Below are positions 17,548-27,360 of a DNA stretch of 64,000 nucleotides, piece after piece. Under the pieces are notes generated by a model. That model saw only the letters and a program-made list of their open reading frames with translations, had not been told where the DNA came from and searched no databases. The stretch spans positions 124,001 to 188,000 of the forward strand of contig NZ_CAMVDO010000001.1 of the NCBI RefSeq assembly GCF_947166265.1, in the 5' to 3' direction. The first letter of the stretch is position 1, and each line of letters begins with the position of its first letter. The stretch comes from an uncultured Fibrobacter sp. Lineage in GTDB: Bacteria > Fibrobacterota > Fibrobacteria > Fibrobacterales > Fibrobacteraceae. Both the position numbers and the translations under genes were made by a program.

Positions 17548-18645
17548 ATGGGTTTTAAATGCGGTATCGTAGGCCTCCCGAACGTAGGCAAGTCCACCAT
17601 CTTTAACGCCATCACCAACGCCGGCGCCGAAGCGGCCAACTACCCCTTCTGCACCATCGAACCGAACGTGGGCATGGTAAGCGTGCCGGACAGCCGCCTC
17701 GATGAACTGGTCAAGGTCTACAACCCGAAATCCATCGTTCCCGCCGTTACAGAATTTGTGGACATCGCAGGCCTTGTAAAGGGCGCCGCCCAGGGCGAAG
17801 GCCTCGGCAACCAGTTCCTGACCCACATCCGTGAATGCGAAGCCATCATGGAAGTCATCCGCTGCTTCGACGACGAAAACATCGTGCACGTCCACGGTTC
17901 CGTGGATCCGGTCCGCGACGTGGAAATCATCGAAACCGAACTCATCTTGAAGGACCTCGACTCCGTCGAAAAGCGCCTCGCCACCGAAGCCAAGGCTGCC
18001 CGCATGGGTGGTGCCGAAGCCAAGGCCCGCCTCGCCGCTTGCGAAAAGCTCCGCGACGCCTTCCAGGAAGGCAAGGCAGCCCGCACCGTGATGCACGACA
18101 GCGAAGAAATGGAACTCATCGTGAAAGATTTGGCCCTGCTGACGGCAAAGCCGCTCTTCTACTGCGCAAACGTGAAGGAAGACGACATCCTCACCGGTAA
18201 CGCCTACGTGGAAAAGCTGAAGGAATACGCCGCCGCAAACGGCCACGAAGTCATCATGATCAGCGGCAAGATCGAAGAAGAACTTTCTGCCATGGAACCC
18301 GACGAGAAGGCCGAATTCCTCAAGGAACTCGGTATGAAGGAATCGGGCCTCGACGCCGTGGTGCGCAAGGGCTACGAAATCCTCGGGCTCCGCACCTTCT
18401 TTACCGCCGGCGAAAAGGAATGCCGCGCCTGGACGTTCCACGCAGGCTACAAGGCCCCGCAGTGCGCAGGCGTGATTCACACCGACTTCGAACGCGGCTT
18501 CATCCGCGCCGAAACCTTGAGCTACAGCGACTTCCTGAAGCACGGCAGCTGGAACGCCGCCAAGGAAGCAGGCCTCGTCCGCACCGAAGGCAAGGACTAT
18601 GTGGTACAGGATGGCGACATCATGTACTTCCTGTTCAATGTTTAG
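17548..18645 (+). CDS. ychF: redox-regulated ATPase/GTPase YchF
   Basis: YchF (OLA1 family) is an Obg-related P-loop NTPase that prefers ATP and associates with ribosomes. The 365-residue length is typical. G1 is GLPNVGKST (residues 8-16), NYPFCTIEPN follows, and G3 is DIAGLVKGAAQGEGLGNQFL. The C-terminal TGS domain includes FFTAGEKECRAWTF and GWIH-like GVIHTDFERGFIRAE. It is a single gene with its own intrinsic terminator at 18724-18751. A long open frame on the opposite strand (17458-18543) is a shadow of it. Confidence 0.96.
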   Translation: MGFKCGIVGLPNVGKSTIFNAITNAGAEAANYPFCTIEPNVGMVSVPDSRLDELVKVYNPKSIVPAVTEFVDIAGLVKGAAQGEGLGNQFLTHIRECEAIMEVIRCFDDENIVHVHGSVDPVRDVEIIETELILKDLDSVEKRLATEAKAARMGGAEAKARLAACEKLRDAFQEGKAARTVMHDSEEMELIVKDLALLTAKPLFYCANVKEDDILTGNAYVEKLKEYAAANGHEVIMISGKIEEELSAMEPDEKAEFLKELGMKESGLDAVVRKGYEILGLRTFFTAGEKECRAWTFHAGYKAPQCAGVIHTDFERGFIRAETLSYSDFLKHGSWNAAKEAGLVRTEGKDYVVQDGDIMYFLFNV

Positions 18646-18657
18646 TGGTTTCGCCGA

Positions 18658-18706
18658 TTAGGTATCAGGCTTCAGGTACCAGGCTTTAGGTTTTAGGTAT
18701 CAGGAA
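18658..18706. repeat. GGTATCAGG tandem-like degenerate repeat
   Basis: Four degenerate copies of the word (T)AGGTATCAGGCTTCAGG occur in 49 bases just after ychF. No coding sequence is present. The words resemble the degenerate repeats at other gene ends in this window. Confidence 0.5.
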
Positions 18707-18723
18707 ACAGACCTATTAAAATC

Positions 18724-18751
18724 AGCTCGCCTTAAGGCGAGCTTTCTTTTT
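18724..18751 (+). terminator. intrinsic terminator after ychF
   Basis: Stem AGCTCGCC (18724-18731), loop TTAA, stem GGCGAGCT (18736-18743), then TTCTTTTT. Confidence 0.85.
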
Positions 18752-18832
18752 AGGCCCTTCGGCAAGCTCAGGGACCTTAATAAGATTAACGAGCTTTCTT
18801 TTTAGGCCCTTCGACAGGCTCAGGGACCTTAA
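18738..18832. repeat. 52-bp tandem duplication carrying the CTCAGGGACC repeat
   Basis: CGAGCTTTCTTTTTAGGCCC and the following CTTCG...CTCAGGGACCTTAA occur at 18738-18780 and again at 18790-18832. The unit joins the terminator tail to a dispersed repeat. A further degenerate inverted piece (GTGAGCTTGTCGAACCACCG) lies near 18850-18869. Confidence 0.65.
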
Positions 18833-18891
18833 GATGTTGGTAAAGGTTGGTGAGCTTGTCGAACCACCGGGACCTTAATAAGGTTGGGATT

Positions 18892-19494
18892 CTACGATTT
18901 CTTCTTAGCGGCGCGTTTCGCCTTAATTTCGTCTACAATCGGCCGAATGATGCTAGCTAGGTTCATCGCGGTTCCTATGAGAATCATAAACGTTGCCGCG
19001 TGGATTCCGACGCCAGGTTCAACCTTCAGTAGCGGCAGTCCCATCGCCGCATTGAGTTGCCCTAGTTTCGACAGGAAAAACCACATCGAAACCATCGTAA
19101 GCATTCCCATCGCAATGGACCCTAGCGGAGTAAAGCAGGCAAACAGCCCCGCAAGTACAGCACCGGCAACAATCGCAAACAGGAACGGTACCGGTTCCAT
19201 TTTTGGGAAATTCGGCATGCTCTGCTTGAACTTTTTCATCGCGAAAGAATTTCCTTCCTGCATCTTGTGAAGCGTTCCCAGGGCAGGTTCCTTCAGTTCC
19301 TGTTCCAAGTCAAGTCCCATCGCAAAGTCGTACAGCGACGGTTCGGCGATTACACTTTCATCGGAGCAGGAAACATTCGCCACGGGCATCAACAACGCAA
19401 GGACGACCAACAGGTAAGGAATCGCGGTCAGCCTTTTAAAAAGGCGCATTCCTCGTGCGCCCTTTACAGAATTTTCTTTTGGGCTTTCAGCCAT
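18892..19494 (-). CDS. membrane protein of unknown function, coupled to the FGE-domain gene
   Basis: A 200-residue protein with about four hydrophobic segments: LTAIPYLLVVLALLMPVANV (about 23-42), FLFAIVAGAVLAGLFACF, GMLTMVSMWFFL and ATFMILIGTAMNLASIIRPI. It ends in a basic KAKRAAKKKS tail. An extracytoplasmic loop with conserved-looking Asp/Glu lies between the first two. The start ATG at 19494 overlaps the stop of the upstream gene as TAATG, so translation is coupled; an internal ATG at 19449 is possible. No family was recognised. Its partner is the exported FGE-domain protein. Confidence 0.65.
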   Translation of the reverse strand: MAESPKENSVKGARGMRLFKRLTAIPYLLVVLALLMPVANVSCSDESVIAEPSLYDFAMGLDLEQELKEPALGTLHKMQEGNSFAMKKFKQSMPNFPKMEPVPFLFAIVAGAVLAGLFACFTPLGSIAMGMLTMVSMWFFLSKLGQLNAAMGLPLLKVEPGVGIHAATFMILIGTAMNLASIIRPIVDEIKAKRAAKKKS

Positions 19495-21860
19495 TACTTA
19501 TTTCCTTCGAAAACGGAGCGAGGGAAGGCGCAGCGGAATCCAATCCAGTCAGACCAGTAACGCGGATCTTCGTCGTCGTAGTCCGTCAGGTTCAGATCGT
19601 CTTCCTTGTCTTTCCAGGAACCGCCCTTATATACCTTGTTCGAGCCGAACATGGCTCCCGTCGGGTTTGAATCTTCAACCCAGAGCGAGAACATGAAGTA
19701 CGAGTCGCGAGTCCATTCTGCCACGTTACCCGACATATCGAAAATACCCCAAGCATTGGACTTTTTGCCACTGACAGGCTGCGGTCCATAACCCGGATTT
19801 TTCTTGCCTAGGCTATAGGAGTTCGCCTTATAGACTGCATATACGCCCGGATTGGGTTCTGCATCCAGATTCCAGAGGGCACCTTCGTTATTGTCGGCAC
19901 GGCCCGCAAATTCCCACTGGGCTTCCGTCGGAAGATCGCCGCCAATAGCCTTACAGAATGCAGAAGCATCGTTCCAAGTGATGTTGTGCACCGGAACGCG
20001 GGCACCCTTGAACACGGACCTATCCTTGATCTGTTTCGTCGAATCCAGGCGTTCCATCGTTTCCCTGAAGAACTGCTGCGTCACTTCTGTCGTCTGGATT
20101 CCAAATCCGGACATAGCGACCACCTTACCCTTGTAGCGGAAAGAGCCTGAATCAATCAAGGCCACGTTGCCATGAATCTTGTCACGAATGACGCGCGGTA
20201 CATTCAAGGCCATATCGAGAGCAAAGCCGTCATCTTCCTTCTGGACCTTTTCCTTGGGTTCCTTGAGCATTCGAGGAGATTCTTCAGCAGGACGGTTCAG
20301 CCATTCCTGAACTTCAAAGTGGTCGAAAATGTAATTTGGCAGTTCAAACACACCACGGCAGGCCACCTCATTATTACTGATAACCAAGGAGAGGCCTGCA
20401 TAGCGGTAATGGTGACGTCCCGTCAAGGCACCCTGATTATAAATCCAGACGGGCTTATTGTTTTCAAGGTTTACAACCGCGCGCACAGAAGCTCCCGCAG
20501 CAAGAATCGCATAAAGGGAATCAGCCGAATACCCACGGGCGTTACCAGACCAGGAGAAGTCAAAACGTTCACCCGATTGTCCAAACGTCAGGCGAACCGC
20601 CTTCAGGGGACAAACCGTAGCAGGCTGTTCGGCAACGGGCTGTTCCGTAGCAGGCTGCTCGGTAGCGGCGGTACTCACCGAGTCGGAAACCTGTTTCGAA
20701 GAATCTGCGGCCACCGTAGAATCGGGAACAGGCGCCGGAGCCACCTCTGCCGGAGCAGGCTTAGACGCTACACAAGATTCATCCTCATAGACAGGTTCCA
20801 CCTTTGTCGGAGTCAAGGACACCTGCAGAGGCAGAGCCTGCAAGCTGTCGAGTTTTGCGCGAATGGCGCGGTTCACGATGCTGGCAGAGCCCATCTGGCT
20901 CATGCGCCACATCAGCAAGGCTTCTTCACGCTTGTTTTCGTAGCGGATCATGTAGTTGACATAGACGCTATCGTCAGAAGCAACGCCAAGCATCAGGTTC
21001 TTGCGCGGCTTCGGGTAGATTTTGGCAAACTTACTCGAGTCCACCTGCGGGATCGTTTGCTGGACATCCTTGGAAAGGCGGTCGAACAGCACTTCCGTTT
21101 CTTCCAGAGTCTTAGCGGAATTCACCTCAGCCATCGTCACAGTAGTCGTCGCCTTGACCATCGATGCGGTATCAAGGACCGGCAATTCCGGTTTAAGCAC
21201 GACTTCGCCGCCACCGGGAAGCGAAACGGCATCTACGTACGGAAGATGGTTGGGCGCATAGAAGGAAAACGCATACATGCCGGGAGACAGGGGGTAAATC
21301 TTAGACGGGACCTCTCTCATACGAACAGAGAGCGACGTGGTTTCAAGATCCGGAATTGAGGAGTCGATGGTAATAACGCCCGGCTTGTCCGTTTCCTGCA
21401 AAGCCTGCCACTGGCCGTTCTTCTTAAAGTAAAGCTTCGGAACACGCGGAGAATAGATATAGTCCTTGTCGAAATAGATGTCCGCCTCATCCTGGAAAGC
21501 CCTGGACTTCTGCGTTGCATAGAAACGCATCAGCATCACGTCGGAGGCTTTCAGGTAGTTGTCCGCCATACTGAAAGCGTGGAGCTTCTCAAAATTTTCG
21601 ACATTGATCGAACCGGAGAACCAAAGGTATTCCTTAGGCCCGTTCTTATGGCGCAAGAACATAATACTCGTCTTGAGCGGAACCATGGGAGGCTCCGAAA
21701 GGATCATATTCCCCTCTTTGACAATAGCCATATTGGCAATAGGCTGCATCAGGACCCCCTCCTTGAACATCACCGGGGCAATCCTGAAGTTCTTGTCGCT
21801 ATCGGCAAAAGCAAGAGCCGAGAACAAGAGCAAGAAAGGAAGCAATCGAGTAAAGGACAT
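19494..21860 (-). CDS. exported protein with C-terminal formylglycine-generating-enzyme (SUMF1) domain
   Basis: A 788-residue exported protein. The ATG at 21860 is chosen for its AGGAG sequence and for the signal peptide MSFTRLLPFLLLFSALAFAD; an ORF extension to 21914 lacks support. The middle part contains a Thr/Val/Ala/Pro-rich linker (about residues 370-430). The last ~240 residues form an FGE-sulfatase domain: GIQTTEVTQQFF, NITWNDASAFCKAIGGDLPT, EAQWEFAGR, WGIFDMSGNVAEWTRD, VYKGGSWKD and WIGFRCA. In most secreted homologues this fold is not a true formylglycine enzyme but a binding or structural module, as in GldK. Several paralogous families of this kind are known in Fibrobacter. Function unknown. 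Confidence 0.75.
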   Translation of the reverse strand: MSFTRLLPFLLLFSALAFADSDKNFRIAPVMFKEGVLMQPIANMAIVKEGNMILSEPPMVPLKTSIMFLRHKNGPKEYLWFSGSINVENFEKLHAFSMADNYLKASDVMLMRFYATQKSRAFQDEADIYFDKDYIYSPRVPKLYFKKNGQWQALQETDKPGVITIDSSIPDLETTSLSVRMREVPSKIYPLSPGMYAFSFYAPNHLPYVDAVSLPGGGEVVLKPELPVLDTASMVKATTTVTMAEVNSAKTLEETEVLFDRLSKDVQQTIPQVDSSKFAKIYPKPRKNLMLGVASDDSVYVNYMIRYENKREEALLMWRMSQMGSASIVNRAIRAKLDSLQALPLQVSLTPTKVEPVYEDESCVASKPAPAEVAPAPVPDSTVAADSSKQVSDSVSTAATEQPATEQPVAEQPATVCPLKAVRLTFGQSGERFDFSWSGNARGYSADSLYAILAAGASVRAVVNLENNKPVWIYNQGALTGRHHYRYAGLSLVISNNEVACRGVFELPNYIFDHFEVQEWLNRPAEESPRMLKEPKEKVQKEDDGFALDMALNVPRVIRDKIHGNVALIDSGSFRYKGKVVAMSGFGIQTTEVTQQFFRETMERLDSTKQIKDRSVFKGARVPVHNITWNDASAFCKAIGGDLPTEAQWEFAGRADNNEGALWNLDAEPNPGVYAVYKANSYSLGKKNPGYGPQPVSGKKSNAWGIFDMSGNVAEWTRDSYFMFSLWVEDSNPTGAMFGSNKVYKGGSWKDKEDDLNLTDYDDEDPRYWSDWIGFRCAFPRSVFEGNK

Positions 21861-21942
21861 AATAACTCCTGTATTCAAATCACTGGAACACGCAGAATGT
21901 TCCATTTTTCTCACATAAAGATAACATTTTTGCTAAACGGAT

Positions 21943-24900
21943 TTAGTCATTTGGGCCCATTTTGAGCAAATAACCGCCTTCGGAGCCCCCGACAGGGCCC
22001 AATTCCACCTTCCAGTCCGAAAGTCGGATGATATCGGGGTGGTGTTCGATGACAATGACGGTATCGCCACGGGCAGACAGCTTGCGGAGCATATTCCAGA
22101 GAATCTGGATATCCTTGAGGTGGAGGCCCGTTGTCGGTTCGTCGAGCAGGTAGACCATTTCCTGAGCTGGCTTGCGGGCAAGTTCCGCAGCCAATTTCAG
22201 GCGCTGGGATTCACCGCCGCTGAGGGTCGTCACGGACTGGCCGAGTTTCACATACGGGAGGCCCACATCGCGCAGACATTCGAGCTTCGGCAAAATTTTC
22301 GGCTGGTCCTTGAAGAATTCGCAGGCTTCGGCGACGCGCATGTCAAGTACATCGGCAATATTCTTGCCCTTGAAGGTGACGGTGAGGGTTTCCTGATTGT
22401 AGCGTTTGCCGCCGCAGACATCGCAGACTTCCCACACGTCCGAAAGGAAGTGCATTTCCACCGAGATAGCGCCACGACCTTCACAGGCCTCGCAGCGGCC
22501 GCGGGCTAAGTTGTAACTGAAGCGCCCATAGTCGAAGCCTTTCAACTTGGCTTGCGGCAGTTTGGCGAACAGCTTGCGGATGTCGTCAAACACGCCCGTG
22601 AAACTCGCGGGCGTGCTGCGAGGAGTTCCCGAAATCGGACTTTGGTCAACCAAAAGAACTTCGCCGTTCTGTTTCTTGCGTCCGCGAGCCTGGAATTTCT
22701 TTTTGAGGCGCGGGTAAATTTCGTCCATGACCATGGAGCTCTTACCCGAGCCGGAAACGCCGCAGACTACACTGATGGCGCCCTTCGGGAACTTTACAGA
22801 CAAATTCTTAAGGTTATTATGATTCAGCTTTTCAAATTCGTAGAATTCTGTGGAATCGGTGATGGGCTTTGCCGCAATCTCATTCGCCATCGGGATAGTA
22901 TGCGTCAGGTACTTGACCGTTTCGCTGCGCGGGAACTGTTGCAAGGCGTATGGCTTGGAGAGCTGTTCGGGAGAACCTTCGGCGACGACTTCACCGCCGA
23001 ACTCACCCGCCGCGGGGCCCATATCGATAATATGGTCCGCCGCCTGCATCATTTTCATGTCATGTTCCACGACCACGAGCGTATTGCCGAGGTCGCGCAG
23101 ACGGTAAAGCGTATTGAGCAACATGGCGGTATCGCTTTCGTGGAGTCCCACCGTGGGTTCATCAAGCACGTAGAGTACACCTTCAAGGCCGCTACCGATC
23201 TGGCTTGCCAGGCGAATACGCTGGGATTCACCGCCGCTGAGCGTGTCGCCCGCGCGGTCGAGGCCGATATAGCCGAGGCCTACCCCCTTGAGGAAGTTCA
23301 GGCGTCCTACAATCTCGCGGAGCAAAGGTTCGGCGACCGTCATCTTGCCGTCGGGATTTTTGTCTTTCCCGAAATTGTCTCGCTTAAAGTTTTCGTTGCT
23401 GAACCATTCGAGCGCCTGGGCGATGCTCATGTGGTTCACATCCATGATATTCTTGTCGCCGATACGAACCGCCAGATATTCCGGTTTCAAGCGTTCACCA
23501 TGGCAATCGGGGCAAACTTCGCCATCTTTAAAATGACCGAGGCCAAGGCAAGTTTCGCAAGCGCCCCAGTGCGTGTTAAAGCTGAAGTGTTTCGGATTGA
23601 GCGCCGAATCCATGTACCAGCCGCATTCCGGGCAGCCCGGCTTTTCGGAGCAGGCCAAACGATTTCCGCTTTCGTCTTCCACATACAAGATTCCGTTACC
23701 GTCGCGGTAGCCGCGTTCAAACGCTTCTACCAAGCGGGCGCGATTGTCTTCTTTCACCACAACCGTATCGACCACAGCGAACAGCTGCTTTTCGCGGGTC
23801 GGAATTTTCGGCAGCGGGAGTTCCACGAGCTTGTCGCCGAGGTAAACCTTGCGATAGCCTTTTTCCGTGAGAATCTTGGAAAGCTTCAGCACGTCCTTGA
23901 TTTCGAACGGGGCAAGCACCGTGACCATTTTATTCAAGTCGCGGTCGAAAGCGTATTGCATCAGGTCGCCCGCGCTGTACGAAGACACAGGCTTCCCGCA
24001 TTTCAGGCAATGCGGGGTCCCGACCCTCGCCCAGAAAATGCGGAAGTAGTCATAAATTTCGGTGAGGGTCGCGACCGTACTGCGCGGACTCTTGCTCGCA
24101 CTCTTCTGGTCAATGGCGATGGCCGGAGCGAGGCCCGAAATGGAATCGATGCTTCCGTGATCGGGGCGTCCGAGGAATCGGCGGGCGTACGTACTTAACG
24201 TTTCGACAAAACGGCGCTGGCCTTCGCTAAAGAGTGTATGGAAAGCGAGGCTCGATTTTCCGGAGCCCGAAACGCCTGTCACCACCGTGAGCTTGTGCCG
24301 CGGAATCGTGACATCGATGTTCTTGAGGTTATGCTTACGAGCACCATGCACCTCAATGTCGAGCGACAAGTCTTCGCCGCCCTTGAGCGTACGGTCAAAA
24401 TGATGGTTTTCGCCATGCTTTTTCGCTAACACCGGCGCAAGGTACTTACCCGTCTCGGACTTCTTGCATTTGGCAATCTGCTCCGGCGTTCCCGTCGCAA
24501 TGATTTTACCGCCGTGGATACCCGCATTCGGGCCCAAGTCGATAATCCAGTCGGCACACTTGATCACATCCAGATTGTGTTCGATAATCACGACGCTATT
24601 GCCGAGGCTACGCAAGCGATTCAGGCAATCCATAAGCTTGCGGATGTCTTCAAAATGCAAGCCCGTCGTTGGTTCGTCAAGCAGATAAAGCGTCTTGCCT
24701 GTTCCTGGGCGGCGCAGTTCCGACGCAATCTTGATACGCTGCGCTTCACCGCCGCTAAGCGTCGTTGAAGGCTGGCCCAAAGTCAAATAGCCAAGCCCCA
24801 CTTCCACCAGCAGGTTCAGTGGTTGCGCAATCTTCGGAATGTCCTTGAAGAACTCCGCCGCATCGGCGATGCTCAAGTCGAGAATTTCAGAAACGTTCTT

Positions 24901-27243
24901 GCCCTTATAATAGACTTCGCGCGTAGCATCGTTAAAGCGCTTGCCGCCGCACACATCGCAAGTCACCTGCACACTCGGAAGAATATGCATATCGACGATT
25001 TTCACGCCCGCGCCTTCGCAGGCATCGCAGCGGCCACCCTTCACGTTAAAGCTGAAACGGCTCTTGCTGTAACCGCGAATCTTGCTTTCTTCCATGCTCG
25101 CGAAAAGGTCGCGCACATCGTCCCAAATCTTGGTGTAAGTCGCAGGATTGCTTCGCGGTGTGCGGCCAATCGGCGTCTGATCGATTTCAATCACCTTGTC
25201 GATATTCTCGAGACCTTCAAGGTGGTCGAATTTTCCGACAGGTTCTTCGGCATTATAGAATACTCGGGCCAATTCGCGACGAAGAATCTGATTGATGAGC
25301 GTACTCTTGCCGGAGCCCGAAACGCCCGTCACTACCGTCAGCGCACCATCAAGCGGAATTTCGACATCGATATTCTTGAGGTTGTTTTCGGCGGCACCGC
25401 AAATCTTTAATTTCGGAGTATCCTTATCAATCTTCTTGCGGGTCGCAGGAATTTCAATTGCCTTGCGTCCGCTCAAATAAGCGCCCGTCAGCGAAGCCTT
25501 ATTCTTCTCGAGTTCCTCGACAGTTCCTGCCGCAATCACGCGACCGCCTTCCACGCCGGCACCCGGCCCCACGTCAATCACGCAGTCCGCATGGCGCATG
25601 GTATCTTCGTCGTGTTCCACGATAATCAGGGAGTTGCCCTGCGCACGCAAATGTTCCAGCATCCCGAGCAGTTTATCGTTATCGCGGGGGTGGAGCCCGA
25701 TGCTCGGCTCGTCAAGTACGTAAAGTACGCCCTGCAGGCCGGCACCCACAGCGCTTGCAAGCCTAATTCGCTGCGCCTCACCGCCCGAAAGCGTGGACGC
25801 CTTGCGGTTGATAGTCAGGTACCCCAGCCCCACTGCATTCAAGAAACTCAAACGCCCACGAATCTCTTTCAGGATTTCCTTGCCGATTCGCTTTTCCTTT
25901 TCGGACAAGTCAACCTTATTGAAAAAATCCACCGACTTTTCAACGGACCATTCCGTCATCTCGGTCAGATTCACACCATGGAAAGTGACCGCATTCGCCG
26001 TGCGGTTGATTCGCGTGCCGTGACATTCAGGGCAAACGCCAATCTGCATATACTTGCGGAAGTGGAAAATGTGCCACATGTCCCACAATTCCTGCATAAT
26101 CGGGATGATACCGCGTTCCGATTCGCTAGGCGTGCCGTACAACACCGCATCCTGTTGCGCTTTCTTGAGTTTGTTCCACGGCGTATCGAGCGAAAAATGC
26201 ATCTCGTTAGCGATGTTACGCAAGTTGCGGCGGCCGAAGTCGCTGAAAATCAGCGTACCGTCATCCTTCTTAATGGTCGCGATGCAGCCATCCTTGATGG
26301 ACTTCGTCTTGTCCGGGATAATCAAATCCAGATCAAACTTGTAGCTTTCGCCCATGCCCTTACAAGCGGGGCAGCGACCCTTCGGGTCGTTAAAGCTGAA
26401 GAAACGCGGTTCTAATTCTGGAATAGAAATGCCGCACTTGGGACAAGCGAGCAACGTCCCCTGCAGGCGATATTCTTCCTTCGCACCAGTCTGCGACGCC
26501 TCCCCCGCACCTGCGGAACCGCCCGCCGACAATAAAAAGCTCACCAGTTTTCCGTCGGTCAGCTTCAGCGCACCTTCCAGAGCCTCGCGCAGACGGCTCA
26601 TATTCTTGCGTTCAAGCGTCAGGCGGTCAATCACAGCTTCAATCGTATGCTTCTCGTAACGCACGAGCGCGGGAACATCTTCCAGGCGGTAAATCGTCCC
26701 GTCTACACGGGCACGCACAAATCCGTTTTCCTTGAGTTCGGCGAGTTCCTTGCGGTATTCACCCTTGCGTTCCTGCACAATCGGCGCCATCACCGTAATC
26801 TGCTTCCCCTCGTCGCTCACATACAAATTATCGACAATCTGGTCCACCGTCTGCGCCTGGATCACGCGCCCACAATCGGGGCAATGCGGCACGCCCAAGC
26901 GCGCAAAAAGCAAGCGGTAATGGTCCAAAATTTCTACCACCGTACCCACTGTGGAACGCGGGTTACGGTTCACCGTTTTCTGATCGATCGAAATCGTCGG
27001 CGAGATACCGCGTACGCTCTCCACCTCGGGGTGTTTCATACGGCCGATGAACTGGCGCGCATACGCCGAAAGCGACTCCACAAAGCGGCGCTGGCCTTCC
27101 TGGAACACCGTATCGAACGCAAGGCTCGACTTGCCCGAACCGGAAACACCGGTCACCACCACGATAGAATCGCGGGGAATGGAAAGGTTCACATGGCGAA
27201 GGTTATGCTCGTGCGCATCGCGGATTTCGATAGATTTGGTCAT
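21943..27243 (-). CDS. uvrA: excinuclease ABC subunit A, tandem double-length form
   Basis: UvrA is the damage-recognition ATPase of nucleotide excision repair and normally works as a dimer of ~940-residue subunits. This protein is 1766 residues and contains two complete UvrA units in tandem, the second starting near residue 965. Walker A sites [10 protein letters not shown] lie near residues 32, 638, 992 and 1492. LSGGEAQRI-type ABC signatures occur in each half. Zinc-finger pairs are present in both: [18 protein letters not shown] and CDVCGG in the first, and [18 protein letters not shown] and CDVCGG in the second. Fused UvrA of about this size is known in Chlamydia. It is a single gene followed by the FGE operon. 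Confidence 0.95.
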   Translation of the reverse strand: MTKSIEIRDAHEHNLRHVNLSIPRDSIVVVTGVSGSGKSSLAFDTVFQEGQRRFVESLSAYARQFIGRMKHPEVESVRGISPTISIDQKTVNRNPRSTVGTVVEILDHYRLLFARLGVPHCPDCGRVIQAQTVDQIVDNLYVSDEGKQITVMAPIVQERKGEYRKELAELKENGFVRARVDGTIYRLEDVPALVRYEKHTIEAVIDRLTLERKNMSRLREALEGALKLTDGKLVSFLLSAGGSAGAGEASQTGAKEEYRLQGTLLACPKCGISIPELEPRFFSFNDPKGRCPACKGMGESYKFDLDLIIPDKTKSIKDGCIATIKKDDGTLIFSDFGRRNLRNIANEMHFSLDTPWNKLKKAQQDAVLYGTPSESERGIIPIMQELWDMWHIFHFRKYMQIGVCPECHGTRINRTANAVTFHGVNLTEMTEWSVEKSVDFFNKVDLSEKEKRIGKEILKEIRGRLSFLNAVGLGYLTINRKASTLSGGEAQRIRLASAVGAGLQGVLYVLDEPSIGLHPRDNDKLLGMLEHLRAQGNSLIIVEHDEDTMRHADCVIDVGPGAGVEGGRVIAAGTVEELEKNKASLTGAYLSGRKAIEIPATRKKIDKDTPKLKICGAAENNLKNIDVEIPLDGALTVVTGVSGSGKSTLINQILRRELARVFYNAEEPVGKFDHLEGLENIDKVIEIDQTPIGRTPRSNPATYTKIWDDVRDLFASMEESKIRGYSKSRFSFNVKGGRCDACEGAGVKIVDMHILPSVQVTCDVCGGKRFNDATREVYYKGKNVSEILDLSIADAAEFFKDIPKIAQPLNLLVEVGLGYLTLGQPSTTLSGGEAQRIKIASELRRPGTGKTLYLLDEPTTGLHFEDIRKLMDCLNRLRSLGNSVVIIEHNLDVIKCADWIIDLGPNAGIHGGKIIATGTPEQIAKCKKSETGKYLAPVLAKKHGENHHFDRTLKGGEDLSLDIEVHGARKHNLKNIDVTIPRHKLTVVTGVSGSGKSSLAFHTLFSEGQRRFVETLSTYARRFLGRPDHGSIDSISGLAPAIAIDQKSASKSPRSTVATLTEIYDYFRIFWARVGTPHCLKCGKPVSSYSAGDLMQYAFDRDLNKMVTVLAPFEIKDVLKLSKILTEKGYRKVYLGDKLVELPLPKIPTREKQLFAVVDTVVVKEDNRARLVEAFERGYRDGNGILYVEDESGNRLACSEKPGCPECGWYMDSALNPKHFSFNTHWGACETCLGLGHFKDGEVCPDCHGERLKPEYLAVRIGDKNIMDVNHMSIAQALEWFSNENFKRDNFGKDKNPDGKMTVAEPLLREIVGRLNFLKGVGLGYIGLDRAGDTLSGGESQRIRLASQIGSGLEGVLYVLDEPTVGLHESDTAMLLNTLYRLRDLGNTLVVVEHDMKMMQAADHIIDMGPAAGEFGGEVVAEGSPEQLSKPYALQQFPRSETVKYLTHTIPMANEIAAKPITDSTEFYEFEKLNHNNLKNLSVKFPKGAISVVCGVSGSGKSSMVMDEIYPRLKKKFQARGRKKQNGEVLLVDQSPISGTPRSTPASFTGVFDDIRKLFAKLPQAKLKGFDYGRFSYNLARGRCEACEGRGAISVEMHFLSDVWEVCDVCGGKRYNQETLTVTFKGKNIADVLDMRVAEACEFFKDQPKILPKLECLRDVGLPYVKLGQSVTTLSGGESQRLKLAAELARKPAQEMVYLLDEPTTGLHLKDIQILWNMLRKLSARGDTVIVIEHHPDIIRLSDWKVELGPVGGSEGGYLLKMGPND

Positions 27244-27254
27244 GCCCCCAATAT

Positions 27255-27277
27255 AGAAAAAGACGGCAAAGCCGTCT
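27255..27277 (-). terminator. intrinsic terminator for minus-strand transcripts
   Basis: On the minus strand AGACGGC-TTT-GCCGTCT is followed by TTTTC. It lies just upstream of uvrA and would end transcripts from the Rpn nuclease gene. The stem is also followed by AATTTTTAG on the plus strand. Confidence 0.7.
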
Positions 27278-27360
27278 AATTTTTAGTGAACATTTGTGTA
27301 GAAAACATTAAATCTTGAACTGCAGGATTTCATCAGCAGTCATAATTGCGGGCATCATCT

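Noticed and set aside
17458-18543. 361-codon minus-strand frame opposite ychF
   Set aside because: Shadow of ychF, which has all OBG-family motifs and its own terminator.
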